From Pseudoluteimonas sp044226035 (GTDB lineage Bacteria; Pseudomonadota; Gammaproteobacteria; Xanthomonadales; Xanthomonadaceae): 30,968 bases of DNA. The notes under the pieces are model-generated. The model was not told the origin of the DNA, did not search any database, and saw nothing but the letters and a program-made list of their open reading frames with translations. The position numbers were made by a program, and so were the translations under genes. The stretch is taken from the NCBI GenBank assembly GCA_044226035.1, contig JBGAHT010000034.1, positions 1 through 30,968 of the forward strand, written 5' to 3'. This document shows, piece after piece, positions 20,981 through 28,695 of this stretch. The stretch's first letter is position 1. Every line of letters begins with the position of its first letter.

Positions 20981-23900
20981 ATGACCCGATCCACCCGTGT
21001 CCCGTTGTCGAGGCTGTCGCTTGCCCTGGTCGCGGCGATGGCGATGGCGCCCGCGTTCGCGCAGAGCACCTCGTCCGGCATCTCCGGCACGGTGACCGGT
21101 GCGGATGGCAGTCCGGTCGCTGGCGCGGACGTCACGATCACGCATGTCGAGTCGGGCACGGTCAGCCATGCGACCACCGACGCCAACGGACGCTACGCAG
21201 CCCAGGGCCTGCGCGTGGGTGGCCCGTACACCATCACAGTGAACGGCGCTGCCGGGAACGACACCGAAAGCAACATCTACCTCGAGCTGAACAAGGTTGC
21301 GACGGTCGATGCGCACCTCGGCAGCGCGGCCGGAACGCTGGAAACGGTGACGGTGACCGGCACGCGCACGTCGCCGGTGTTCAGCCCGGACAACAAGGGC
21401 CTCGGCACCAGCGTCTCCGGCCGGACGCTGCAAACCACTCCGCAGGGCAACCGCTCCATCGACGACATCGCGCGGCTCGACCCGCGCATCCAGGTCACCG
21501 ACCAGGGCGACGGTTCGATCTCCGCGGCGGGCCAGAACAGCCGCTACAACAACATCAGCGTCGATGGCCTGTCGCAGGGCGATCCCTTCGGCCTGAACGC
21601 CAATGGCCTGCCGTACACCGGTTCGCCGATTTCGCCGGACACCATCGCCGCGTACAACATTTCCACCGTCGATTTCGACGCGTCCTCGGACACGGTGGGC
21701 GCCAACATCGACGCGGTCACCAAATCCGGCACCAACGAATTCCATGGTTCGGCGTACTACGCGTTCAAGGACGCGAGCAGCATGGTCGGAAGCCGTAACG
21801 GCAAGGATTACGCCGGGTTCGGCAAGGACCAGACCTGGGGCGTCACCTTCGGCGGCCCGATCATCAAGGACAGGCTGTACTTCTTCGGCGCCTATGAAGA
21901 CCAGAGGGTCGACAAGCTGGCCGGCATCAGCGTCGATGGCGTCAGCAGCGGCAAGATCAGCTCCGACGACGTGAGCCAGGCCATCGCCGGCGGCACGGCC
22001 CTGGGCATGCAGCCCGGCACCTACGGCAGCTCCGGCGCCGAACTGGAGGACAAGCGCTACCTGGGCAAGATCGACTGGAACATCACCGATCGCCAGCGCG
22101 CCACCTTCACCTATTCGCGCGTGGAAGAGACCAAGCCGACGCCGTACAGCGGCTACGTGAGGGACAACACCGTCGTGCTGTCCAGCAACTGGTACACGGT
22201 TTCCAGCACCACCGACAACTACTCGCTGCAGCTGTTCAGCGACTGGACCGACAACTTCAGCACCGAAGCCAAGATCGGCTACCAGAAATACGACAACACC
22301 AACGGCGCGGCGCTCGACCAGCCCGAGGTCGACGTGGTCGTCCCCGCGCACGGCACCTACGCCGGCGGCACCATCTACATGGGCGAGGACCAGTTCCGCC
22401 ACGAGAACTGGATCAAGAGCAAGCGCCTCAACGCGACGTTCTCCGGCACGTACTACGTGGGCAACCACGCCATCAAGGGCGGCATCGACTACCTCGACAA
22501 CGAGATCGGCGACCTGTTCGGCCGGGTGCTGCACGGCCTGTACACGTTCCAGGACAAGAACGGCGACGGCAGCGTGTTCGACGAACTCGCCGCCGGCGAC
22601 TACGCCAAGTTCAGCAAGACCATCATCCCGGGCGGGCTGAGCCCGACCGACATCGCCGGCACCTGGACGTATCGGCAGTACAGCCCGTTCCTGCAGGACA
22701 CGTGGCAGGCGACCGACAACCTGTCCCTGGTGTTCGGCGTGCGCGTGGACATCCCGAGCGCCGACCATGCGCCGCCGTACCAGCCGGTGTGGGAGCAGAA
22801 CTTCGGCTTCCCGAACAACACCACGCTCGGCAGCAACAACAAGGTGGTGGAACCGCGCTTCGCCTTCAACTACACGTTCGACACCAAGCGCCCGACCCAG
22901 CTGCGCGGCGGCGTCGGCCTGTTCCAGACGATCCCGCCGTACGGATGGCTGACCAACCCGTACCTCAACAACGGCGTGACCTCGCTGGTGAACTACAGCT
23001 CGACCGACCCGACCACCGACCCCTTCAGTTCCGACCCCTACCACCAGCCGGGGCTGCAGTCGTCCGACATCACCCCGGGCGCGTGCACCGCGACGGCCAA
23101 TTGCCAGATCGACGTGCTCGACCCGGACTTCAAGCTGCCGACGGCGTGGAAGATCAGCCTGGCGTTCGACACCGAATTGCCGTGGTGGGGCCTGGTGGCT
23201 TCGGCCGAGTGGCAGCACCTGAAGAACAAGGACGCCATCGCCTACCTCGCGCCCAACATCGGCACGCCCAACGGCACGTTGCCCGATGGCCGCGACAATT
23301 ACTGGACCAACGGAATCGGTTCGGCGAGCTGCATGGATCCCGTGACTGGAAAATCCTTCACCTGCAACACGGGTGGAGCGGCGACTTTCACCAACAACGG
23401 CACGATCCCCGAGATCTATTACCGTTCCACGCTGCTGACCAACAGCGACAAGGGCGGCTCGGATGCGTTGACCCTGTCGTTGACCAAGCCGATGGAGCAC
23501 GGCTTCTCCGGCAGCATCAGCGCCACCTTCGCCCACTCCAAGGAAGTCAGCACCGGCTCCAGCTCGCAGGCATGGTCGAACTACAACTACATGGCGCGGA
23601 CCAACCCGAACGAAATGTTCGCCACCACGTCCGCGTTCGACGTTCCCAAGTCGGTCAAGCTCTCGCTGAACTGGGACCACGCGTTCTTCGGCGACTACCG
23701 CACGACGGTGTCGATGTTCTACAGCGGCCACGACGGCCGGCCCTACAGCTGGGTCTTCGGCAACGACGTCAACGGCGACAACCTCTCCAACATCGGCGCC
23801 GGCGGCGACCTCGCCTACATCCCGCTGGTCGACGACCCGCTGGTGAACTACGGCAGCGCGACCCAGGACCAGATCGACGCCTTCCAGAAGTTCATCGACA

Positions 23901-24289
23901 ACGACCCCTACCTGTCCAAGCACCGCGGCCAGATCGCCGGCCGCAACCGCGCGCGCGAACCGTGGGTCAACCAGCTCGACCTGGGCGTGCAGCAGGAATT
24001 CCCGGGCTTCATGAAGGGGCACAAGTCGATCGTCCGCCTGGACGTCTACAACTTCCTCAACCTGTTGAACAGCGATTGGGGCGTCACCAACCGAGTCAGC
24101 AGTGGCTTCTACGAGAACCGCCGCCTGGTCACGGTCGCCGGCGTGCAGAACGGCCAGTACGTCTACAACCTGGGCGCCCCGGGCACCGTGCCGTGGGAAA
24201 ACTACGCGGTGTACGACGCCAGCGGCACCAATCCGTCCCGCGTCGTGTCGCGTTGGTCGGCGCTGCTGACCCTGCGTTACACGTTCTGA
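20981..24289 (+). CDS. Oar-type TonB-dependent outer-membrane receptor
   Basis: An 1102-residue protein. A signal peptide is cleaved after Ala27 (SLALVAAMAMAPAFA|QSTSS). Residues of about 32-112 form a carboxypeptidase-regulatory-like beta-sandwich (GISGTVTGADGSPVAGADVT, then TTDANGRYAAQGL). ETVTVTGTR follows and may be TonB-box related. A plug domain (about 130-270, with NNISVDGLSQGDPFGLNANG and ANIDAVTKSGTNEFHGSAYY) leads into a long barrel that ends in aromatic residues RYTF, the C-terminal Phe needed for outer-membrane insertion. This layout is that of Oar-like receptors, abundant in Xanthomonadaceae; the ligand is unknown. An extracellular-type loop carries DKNGDGSVFDE (525-535), a calcium-loop-like sequence. 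The gene is alone in its unit, with a clear terminator. Confidence 0.93.
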   Translation: MTRSTRVPLSRLSLALVAAMAMAPAFAQSTSSGISGTVTGADGSPVAGADVTITHVESGTVSHATTDANGRYAAQGLRVGGPYTITVNGAAGNDTESNIYLELNKVATVDAHLGSAAGTLETVTVTGTRTSPVFSPDNKGLGTSVSGRTLQTTPQGNRSIDDIARLDPRIQVTDQGDGSISAAGQNSRYNNISVDGLSQGDPFGLNANGLPYTGSPISPDTIAAYNISTVDFDASSDTVGANIDAVTKSGTNEFHGSAYYAFKDASSMVGSRNGKDYAGFGKDQTWGVTFGGPIIKDRLYFFGAYEDQRVDKLAGISVDGVSSGKISSDDVSQAIAGGTALGMQPGTYGSSGAELEDKRYLGKIDWNITDRQRATFTYSRVEETKPTPYSGYVRDNTVVLSSNWYTVSSTTDNYSLQLFSDWTDNFSTEAKIGYQKYDNTNGAALDQPEVDVVVPAHGTYAGGTIYMGEDQFRHENWIKSKRLNATFSGTYYVGNHAIKGGIDYLDNEIGDLFGRVLHGLYTFQDKNGDGSVFDELAAGDYAKFSKTIIPGGLSPTDIAGTWTYRQYSPFLQDTWQATDNLSLVFGVRVDIPSADHAPPYQPVWEQNFGFPNNTTLGSNNKVVEPRFAFNYTFDTKRPTQLRGGVGLFQTIPPYGWLTNPYLNNGVTSLVNYSSTDPTTDPFSSDPYHQPGLQSSDITPGACTATANCQIDVLDPDFKLPTAWKISLAFDTELPWWGLVASAEWQHLKNKDAIAYLAPNIGTPNGTLPDGRDNYWTNGIGSASCMDPVTGKSFTCNTGGAATFTNNGTIPEIYYRSTLLTNSDKGGSDALTLSLTKPMEHGFSGSISATFAHSKEVSTGSSSQAWSNYNYMARTNPNEMFATTSAFDVPKSVKLSLNWDHAFFGDYRTTVSMFYSGHDGRPYSWVFGNDVNGDNLSNIGAGGDLAYIPLVDDPLVNYGSATQDQIDAFQKFIDNDPYLSKHRGQIAGRNRAREPWVNQLDLGVQQEFPGFMKGHKSIVRLDVYNFLNLLNSDWGVTNRVSSGFYENRRLVTVAGVQNGQYVYNLGAPGTVPWENYAVYDASGTNPSRVVSRWSALLTLRYTF

Positions 24290-24312
24290 TCGATCGTTCC
24301 ATCGCAGCTCGC

Positions 24313-24340
24313 GAAACGGCCGGGGAAACCCGGCCGTTTC
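24313..24340 (+). terminator. Strong intrinsic terminator after the TonB-dependent receptor
   Basis: A perfect 12-bp stem, GAAACGGCCGGG (24313-24324) and CCCGGCCGTTTC (24329-24340), closed by the stable tetraloop GAAA. It starts 23 nt after the receptor stop. The stem ends in TTTC and is followed by GTTTCC, so the T-tract is short but present. It isolates the receptor gene from ppnN. Confidence 0.85.
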
Positions 24341-24365
24341 CGTTTCCGCCGCGCCGCGCTAGAGT
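24337..24365 (+). promoter_or_regulatory. Candidate promoter giving a leaderless ppnN mRNA
   Basis: TAGAGT (24360-24365) lies six nucleotides before the ppnN ATG, where a -10 element would place the transcript start at the A of the start codon. TTTCCG (24337-24342) is a weak -35 at 17 nt, overlapping the end of the preceding terminator. No ribosome binding site is seen upstream of ppnN, which supports a leaderless message. Confidence 0.4.
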
Positions 24366-24371
24366 GCCCGG

Positions 24372-25790
24372 ATGCACATCGAACCGAGCCATATCGACGC
24401 CGAGGCCGAAGGCGGTTCCGGCCAGCCGCGCGCGCCCACCGTCGACGCGCGCATCTATCCGCGCGGCGGCCTCGACGTGCTCTCGCGCGACGAGGTCGCG
24501 CGCCTGCGCGATGCGTCCGGCGGCGGCATGCACGACCTGCTTCGCCGTTGCGCGCTGGCGGTGCTGACCAGCGGCAGCGCCAGCGACGATCCGCGCGCGG
24601 CGCAGGAGCTGTATCCGGATTTCGACATCCAGGTGTTGCAGCAGGACCGCGGCGTGCGCATCGACCTGAGGAACGCGCCGGCGATGGCGTTCGTCGATGG
24701 CGAGATCATCCGCGGCGTCGCCGAGCTGCTGTTCGCGGTGGTGCGGGACCTCGCGTTCACCGCGATCGAGCTCGGCCCGGAATATTCCGCCGAACTGGAC
24801 ACCTCCGCCGGCATCACCGACGCCGTGTTCCGGCTGCTGCGCAACGCGCGCATCCTGCAGCCGGCGGACCCGAACCTGGTGGTGTGCTGGGGCGGGCAGT
24901 CGATCGGGCGCGAGGAATACCTCTACACCAAGCAGGTCGGCTACGAGCTCGGCCTGCGCGGGCTCGACATCTGCACCGGCTGCGGCCCGGGCGCGATGAA
25001 GGGGCCGATGAAGGGCGCGACCATCGCCCACGCCAAGCAACGCCGGCGGCGGATGCGCTACATCGGCATCACCGAGCCGGGGATCATCGCCGCCGAGTCG
25101 CCGAACCCGATCGTCAACCACCTGGTGATCATGCCGGACATCGAGAAGCGCCTCGAGGCGTTCGTGCGCATGGCCCACGGCATCGTGGTGTTCCCCGGCG
25201 GCGTCGGCACCGCCGAGGAAATCCTGTACCTGCTCGGCATCCTGCTGCGCGAGGAGAACGCGGACCTGAAGTTCCCGCTGGTGTTCTCCGGGCCGGCGGC
25301 GTCCGCGGCGTACTTCGAGCAGATCGACAAGTTCATCCGCCTCACCCTCGGCGACGCGGCGGCGGGGCGCTACCGCATCGTCGTCGGCGACAGCGTCGAG
25401 GTGGCGCGGCTCATGCATGCGGGCGTGGCCGAGGTCCGGCGCCAACGCATCGCGCAGCAGGATTCGTTCTTCTTCAACTGGGCGCTGGCGATCCCGCGCG
25501 AATTCCAGCAGCCGTTCGTCCCCACCCACGAGGCGATGGCGGCGCTGGACCTGCATGTGGGGCGCGGGCCGCACGAACTGGCCGCGGACCTGCGGCGCGC
25601 GTTCTCGGGCATCGTCGCCGGCAACGTGAAGGAACCGGCGATGCGCCGGATCGAGGCGAACGGGCCGTTCGAGATCCACGGCGACGCGGACATGATGCGT
25701 GCCCTGGATGCGCTGTTGCGCGCCTTCGTCGCGCAGGGGCGGATGAAGATCGCCGGCGATTACCAGCCCTGCTACCGGGTGGTGGCGTAG
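24372..25790 (+). CDS. ppnN: Pyrimidine/purine nucleotide 5'-monophosphate nucleosidase PpnN (LOG family)
   Basis: A 472-residue cytoplasmic enzyme that hydrolyses nucleoside monophosphates to ribose 5-phosphate and a free base. The central LOG (lysine-decarboxylase-like Rossmann) domain has VVCWGGQSIGREEYLYTKQV, DICTGCGPGAMKGPMKGA and the catalytic signature PGGVGTAEE (around residue 275). N- and C-terminal extensions match the long PpnN/YgdH form, which is regulated by (p)ppGpp in E. coli; alarmone binding here is inferred by homology. The length is a little above the E. coli 454 because of an Ala/Gly-rich N-terminal tail. It stands alone, likely leaderless. Confidence 0.93.
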   Translation: MHIEPSHIDAEAEGGSGQPRAPTVDARIYPRGGLDVLSRDEVARLRDASGGGMHDLLRRCALAVLTSGSASDDPRAAQELYPDFDIQVLQQDRGVRIDLRNAPAMAFVDGEIIRGVAELLFAVVRDLAFTAIELGPEYSAELDTSAGITDAVFRLLRNARILQPADPNLVVCWGGQSIGREEYLYTKQVGYELGLRGLDICTGCGPGAMKGPMKGATIAHAKQRRRRMRYIGITEPGIIAAESPNPIVNHLVIMPDIEKRLEAFVRMAHGIVVFPGGVGTAEEILYLLGILLREENADLKFPLVFSGPAASAAYFEQIDKFIRLTLGDAAAGRYRIVVGDSVEVARLMHAGVAEVRRQRIAQQDSFFFNWALAIPREFQQPFVPTHEAMAALDLHVGRGPHELAADLRRAFSGIVAGNVKEPAMRRIEANGPFEIHGDADMMRALDALLRAFVAQGRMKIAGDYQPCYRVVA

Positions 25791-25820
25791 CGGCGACGCG
25801 CGGGAGCGCGGCCGCCCGGA

Positions 25821-25840
25821 AACGTGATCCGGGTCACGTT
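25821..25840. promoter_or_regulatory. CRP/Clp-like palindromic site upstream of the pilin operon
   Basis: AACGTGA (25821-25827) and TCACGTT (25834-25840) are perfect inverted repeats around six central bases, giving CGTGA-N6-TCACG. This fits the CRP-family consensus TGTGA-N6-TCACA with one change per half. Xanthomonads use the CRP-like regulator Clp, which responds to cyclic di-GMP and controls motility and adhesion genes. It lies about 130 nt before the first minor pilin gene and 31 nt after ppnN. Confidence 0.5.
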
Positions 25841-25879
25841 GTTGGCCGGTGCAGGCAGGCGCCACGCCCGCCGGTCCCG

Positions 25880-25907
25880 CGTCCGCTTCCGCTCGTCCGC
25901 TTCCGCT
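25880..25907. repeat. Perfect 14-bp tandem duplication in the pilin operon leader
   Basis: CGTCCGCTTCCGCT occurs twice in direct tandem (25880-25893 and 25894-25907). It sits between the CRP-like site and the fimT start. No gene is seen in 25791-25968. The duplication could be a slippage product or a paired binding site. Confidence 0.7.
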
Positions 25908-25968
25908 TGCCTTGCCGCGGGGCATCCGGGATGGTGCCGTCGGGGCCATATGCCGGAGTCGGCAACGC

Positions 25969-26607
25969 ATGGGGATGACGGAACCAGGGGTAGCTCGGCT
26001 CGCCTTGCCGCGAGTCGCGAAGGCGGGGGCAGCGGCTCGCCGCGCGCACGCCGGCTTCACCATGATCGAATTGATGGTCGTGGTCGTCGTGCTGGCCGTG
26101 TTGCTGACGGTGGCCGTGCCGAGCTTCGAAGCCGCGATGAATGGCAACCGCCTGGCCGGCGCCTCGAACGAGTTGATGGCGTCGCTCCAGACCGCGCGCA
26201 TGGAAGCGGTGAAGCGCAACGGGCGCGTGGCGCTGTGCCTGAGTGCGAATGCCAACGACGCCGCGCCGACCTGCGCGAATGCCGATGTGGACGGCTGGAT
26301 CGTTTTCGTCGACGCCGACAAGGACGATTCCTTCGGGGCCGGAGATACCTTGTTGCGCAGCAGCACGGTTTCGCCCAGCGTGCAGGTGCTGAGCAGCGCC
26401 ACGCCGAATGGCGTGGTGTCATTCCGTTCCGACGGTTTCGCCTACAGCAGCGCCAACGCGCTGCTGAACGGCGCCATCGATACGTGCATCCCGACCCACC
26501 GCCCGCCCGAGAACGTGCGCCACGTGATCATCGCCGCAGGCAGCCGCGTATCGATCGCGTCGGCCGATGCGGCCGCCGCCTGTGACGTTCCCGACGACAA
26601 TCCATGA
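25969..26607 (+). CDS. fimT: Type IV pilus minor pilin, FimT/GspH family
   Basis: A 212-residue type II prepilin-like protein, part of the minor pilin set that primes type IV pilus assembly. The prepilin peptidase site is HAG|FTMIELMVVVVVLAVLL, with Glu at +5 and a long hydrophobic helix. The rest is a GspH-like soluble domain (NGNRLAGASNELMASLQTARMEAVKRNGRV is the conserved helix end), with Cys pairs that may form disulfides. The leader is unusually long (about 28-30 residues) if ATG 25969 is used; GGAG at 25955-25958 supports it. ATG 25975 is also possible. It is the first gene of an overlapping operon and joins pilV by ATGA. Confidence 0.9.
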   Translation: MGMTEPGVARLALPRVAKAGAAARRAHAGFTMIELMVVVVVLAVLLTVAVPSFEAAMNGNRLAGASNELMASLQTARMEAVKRNGRVALCLSANANDAAPTCANADVDGWIVFVDADKDDSFGAGDTLLRSSTVSPSVQVLSSATPNGVVSFRSDGFAYSSANALLNGAIDTCIPTHRPPENVRHVIIAAGSRVSIASADAAAACDVPDDNP

Positions 26608-27101
26608 ACGCCAAAACCAACAATCCGTCTTTCCAGCACGTTCCGCATCCATGCCGGGTTCGCGGCGTGGGCCTGATCGAGGTCCTGGTTGCGGTCGCGG
26701 TCCTTGCGTTCGGCCTGCTCGGCATCGCCGCGCTGCAGGCCACCGCGCTGCGCAACAGCCAGAGCTCGTACGAGCGCAGCCAGGCGGTGACCCAGACCTA
26801 TTCCATCCTCGACCGCATGCGCGCCAATCTCAACGTGGTGCATGCGGGAGGCTATGACACCACAATGATGTGCGACGCATCCGACGTGCCGGACGATGGC
26901 GGCGCCTTGGCGAAGAACGACCTGAGCCAGTGGCTCGCGGGCATGAAGCAGATCATGGGGGACAATGCCTGCGGCAAGGTTACTTGCGTCTTCGATAAGC
27001 CGACGAATACCTACGAGTGCAACGTGATCGTGCAGTGGGACGATTCGCGCGGCACGAAAGGCGATGACAAACAGTCGTTGAGCACGAGTACGGCCATATG
27101 A
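26604..27101 (+). CDS. pilV: Type IV pilus minor pilin PilV
   Basis: A 165-residue minor pilin. The cleavage motif is RG|VGLIEVLVAVAVLAFGLLGIAALQ, with Glu at +5 and the AFGLLGIA.LQ helix diagnostic of PilV. A 21-residue charged leader precedes it. The soluble part is short, with three or four cysteines (MMCDA, NACGKVTC, YECNV). The start overlaps fimT and the stop overlaps pilW, both by ATGA, so expression is tightly coupled. PilV is incorporated at the pilus tip complex with the other minor pilins and PilY1. Confidence 0.92.
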   Translation: MNAKTNNPSFQHVPHPCRVRGVGLIEVLVAVAVLAFGLLGIAALQATALRNSQSSYERSQAVTQTYSILDRMRANLNVVHAGGYDTTMMCDASDVPDDGGALAKNDLSQWLAGMKQIMGDNACGKVTCVFDKPTNTYECNVIVQWDDSRGTKGDDKQSLSTSTAI

Positions 27102-28108
27102 TCCGGTTCCGGGAACATTCCATTGGCGCGCCGTCCGACCAGCGCGGCGTGACCCTGGTCGAACTGATGGTGGCGCTGGTGCTGGGCCTGGTGGTCAGTG
27201 GGGCCGCGTTGGCCCTGTTCATGACCAACAAGCAGGTCTACACCTCGTCTGAAAACCTGGATCGCGTGCAGGAATCCTCGCGCACCGCGTTCGAGCTGAT
27301 GGCGCGCGACATCCGCGAGGCGGACGGAAACCCTTGTTCCAACGAGATCGACCTCGTCAACGGACTCAATGGATACAACACGGTAGGTCATCCTTGGTGG
27401 AGCGATTGGGGCGCGGGCATCAAGGGCTATACCGGTACGGATGCATTCGCGGACGCGCCATTCGGCACGGCAGAACGCGACCGCGTGAACGGCACGCCCG
27501 CGATCGAAGTGTGGAACGCGATTGCAACTGGCAGCATTGTCACGACCGAGATGCCACTGACTACTAGCGATGTAACCGTAAACAACACTGCCGGGATCGC
27601 CGCTGCAGATATTCTGGTGATCTGCGATTACAACCATGGCGCCATTTTCCAGGCGACGAAAGTCACTGGCACGACGATTGAGCATGCCGCGAGCGGCACC
27701 CCAGGCAATGCAACTGCCGATTTGCCGCCAAGTGTTTTCGGGCCTAGTGCTTCGAAGCCTGATAAGTACGCGTACATTTCAAAAATGCATGCTTCGCGCT
27801 GGTATATCGGGTACAACGGCCGGACGGACAAGGACGGTAATAAGCTGACCTCGCTGTATCGCACTGCGTTCACCGGCTCTGCGCTCGCGCCAACTGCCGA
27901 CGAGATCGTCGAAGGCGTGGTCGGCATGACCCTCCAATACCACGAGCAGGATGCTGACGACTATGCCGATGTGCCGACCGACTGGGCGAACGTTGATGCA
28001 GTGAAAATCGGCCTGAACCTGGCGAGCCGCGACAAGGCCGGTACCGACCAGCAAACCCTGAAGCGCGATTACGAGCACGTGGTCGCCATCCGGAGTCGTG
28101 CGCCATGA
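27098..28108 (+). CDS. pilW: Type IV pilus minor pilin PilW
   Basis: A 336-residue minor pilin. It has the cleavage site QRG|VTLVELMVALVLGLVVSGAALALF (Glu at +5), followed by a conserved helix NLDRVQESSRTAFELMARDIREADGNPC. The large C-terminal part is beta-rich and ends with a block of the PilW type (VDAVKIGLNLASRDKAGTD). Between about 27500 and 27860 codon use shifts to less G+C-rich triplets (for example ACT ACT AGC GAT GTA ACC GTA), unlike its neighbours. That suggests a replaced or fast-evolving surface domain. It overlaps pilV and pilX by ATGA on both sides. Confidence 0.92.
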   Translation: MIRFREHSIGAPSDQRGVTLVELMVALVLGLVVSGAALALFMTNKQVYTSSENLDRVQESSRTAFELMARDIREADGNPCSNEIDLVNGLNGYNTVGHPWWSDWGAGIKGYTGTDAFADAPFGTAERDRVNGTPAIEVWNAIATGSIVTTEMPLTTSDVTVNNTAGIAAADILVICDYNHGAIFQATKVTGTTIEHAASGTPGNATADLPPSVFGPSASKPDKYAYISKMHASRWYIGYNGRTDKDGNKLTSLYRTAFTGSALAPTADEIVEGVVGMTLQYHEQDADDYADVPTDWANVDAVKIGLNLASRDKAGTDQQTLKRDYEHVVAIRSRAP

Positions 28109-28677
28109 CCCGCAGCCTGTTTCCATCGTTCTCCACCGTCGGTCCGAACCGTTCGCGCCAACGCGGCGTCGCGTTGATGGTGGTCCTGATCCTGCTGGTG
28201 CTGATGACGCTGCTGGCGCTGGTGTCCTTGCGTGGCACCTTGCTGCAGGAACGCATGAGTTCCAGCCAGTACGACCGCAGCCTCGGGTTCCAGGCGACGG
28301 AAGCCGCCTTGCGCGAAGCGGAGTTCACCGCTGCCCATACACTGAAATCGGATATTCCTGACGCTGGCACGTGCGACGGCCCTGCCACGGGGCTTTGCGC
28401 GACGCCGGTTCCCACCGATACCCCGCGCTGGCTGCTCGACGATGCCAGTTGGAATGCGATTGCGAAGCCGGCGGGCGATGCGGACCTGGGCCTGGCAATC
28501 AATCCAAGCTACATCATCGAATACATGGGCGAGTTCCCCGGTAAGAGCTGCACCACCAGCGGCGATGTTTCCGGAACTGGTTGTTCGGATATCGAGAAGC
28601 ACTACCGCATCACCGCGCGCAGCCATGCCAACGATCGCGCCGACGTCACCTTGCAGTCCAATTACGCGGTGCCATAA
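28105..28677 (+). CDS. pilX: Type IV pilus assembly protein PilX
   Basis: A 190-residue prepilin-like protein. The N-terminus SRQRG|VALMVVLILLVLMTLLAL is followed by RGTLLQERMSSSQYDRSLGFQATEAALREAE, both blocks diagnostic of the PilX family, which lacks the +5 Glu of other pilins. The C-terminal domain has four cysteines likely to form disulfides (GTCDGPATGLC and SCTTSGDVSGTGC). It overlaps pilW by ATGA. pilY1 follows after 18 nt with its own ribosome binding site (CGGAG). PilX and PilY1 act together in the minor pilin complex. Confidence 0.92.
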   Translation: MTRSLFPSFSTVGPNRSRQRGVALMVVLILLVLMTLLALVSLRGTLLQERMSSSQYDRSLGFQATEAALREAEFTAAHTLKSDIPDAGTCDGPATGLCATPVPTDTPRWLLDDASWNAIAKPAGDADLGLAINPSYIIEYMGEFPGKSCTTSGDVSGTGCSDIEKHYRITARSHANDRADVTLQSNYAVP

Positions 28678-28695
28678 ACGGCCCCGGAGCACACC

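Noticed and set aside
20960..24022. A minus-strand open frame of about 1020 codons opposite the TonB-dependent receptor
   Set aside because: The receptor on the plus strand is unambiguous from signal peptide to C-terminal Phe. The antisense product has no recognisable motif and biased composition.
24372..25790. Lysine decarboxylase or cytokinin-activating LOG phosphoribohydrolase as the function of the 472-residue protein
   Set aside because: The PGGVGTAEE motif is shared by the LOG fold, but the long N- and C-terminal extensions are those of PpnN/YgdH rather than short LOG enzymes.
25840..25858. A sigma-54-like -24/-12 element (TTGGC...GGCA) upstream of fimT
   Set aside because: The GG and GC dinucleotides are one base too close together and the -12 TTGC core is absent.
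25840..26060. A cyclic di-GMP riboswitch in the fimT leader
   Set aside because: Some pilin operons carry one, but I could not find the conserved GEMM helices or the A-rich internal loops here; the sequence looks like ordinary G+C-rich leader and coding DNA.
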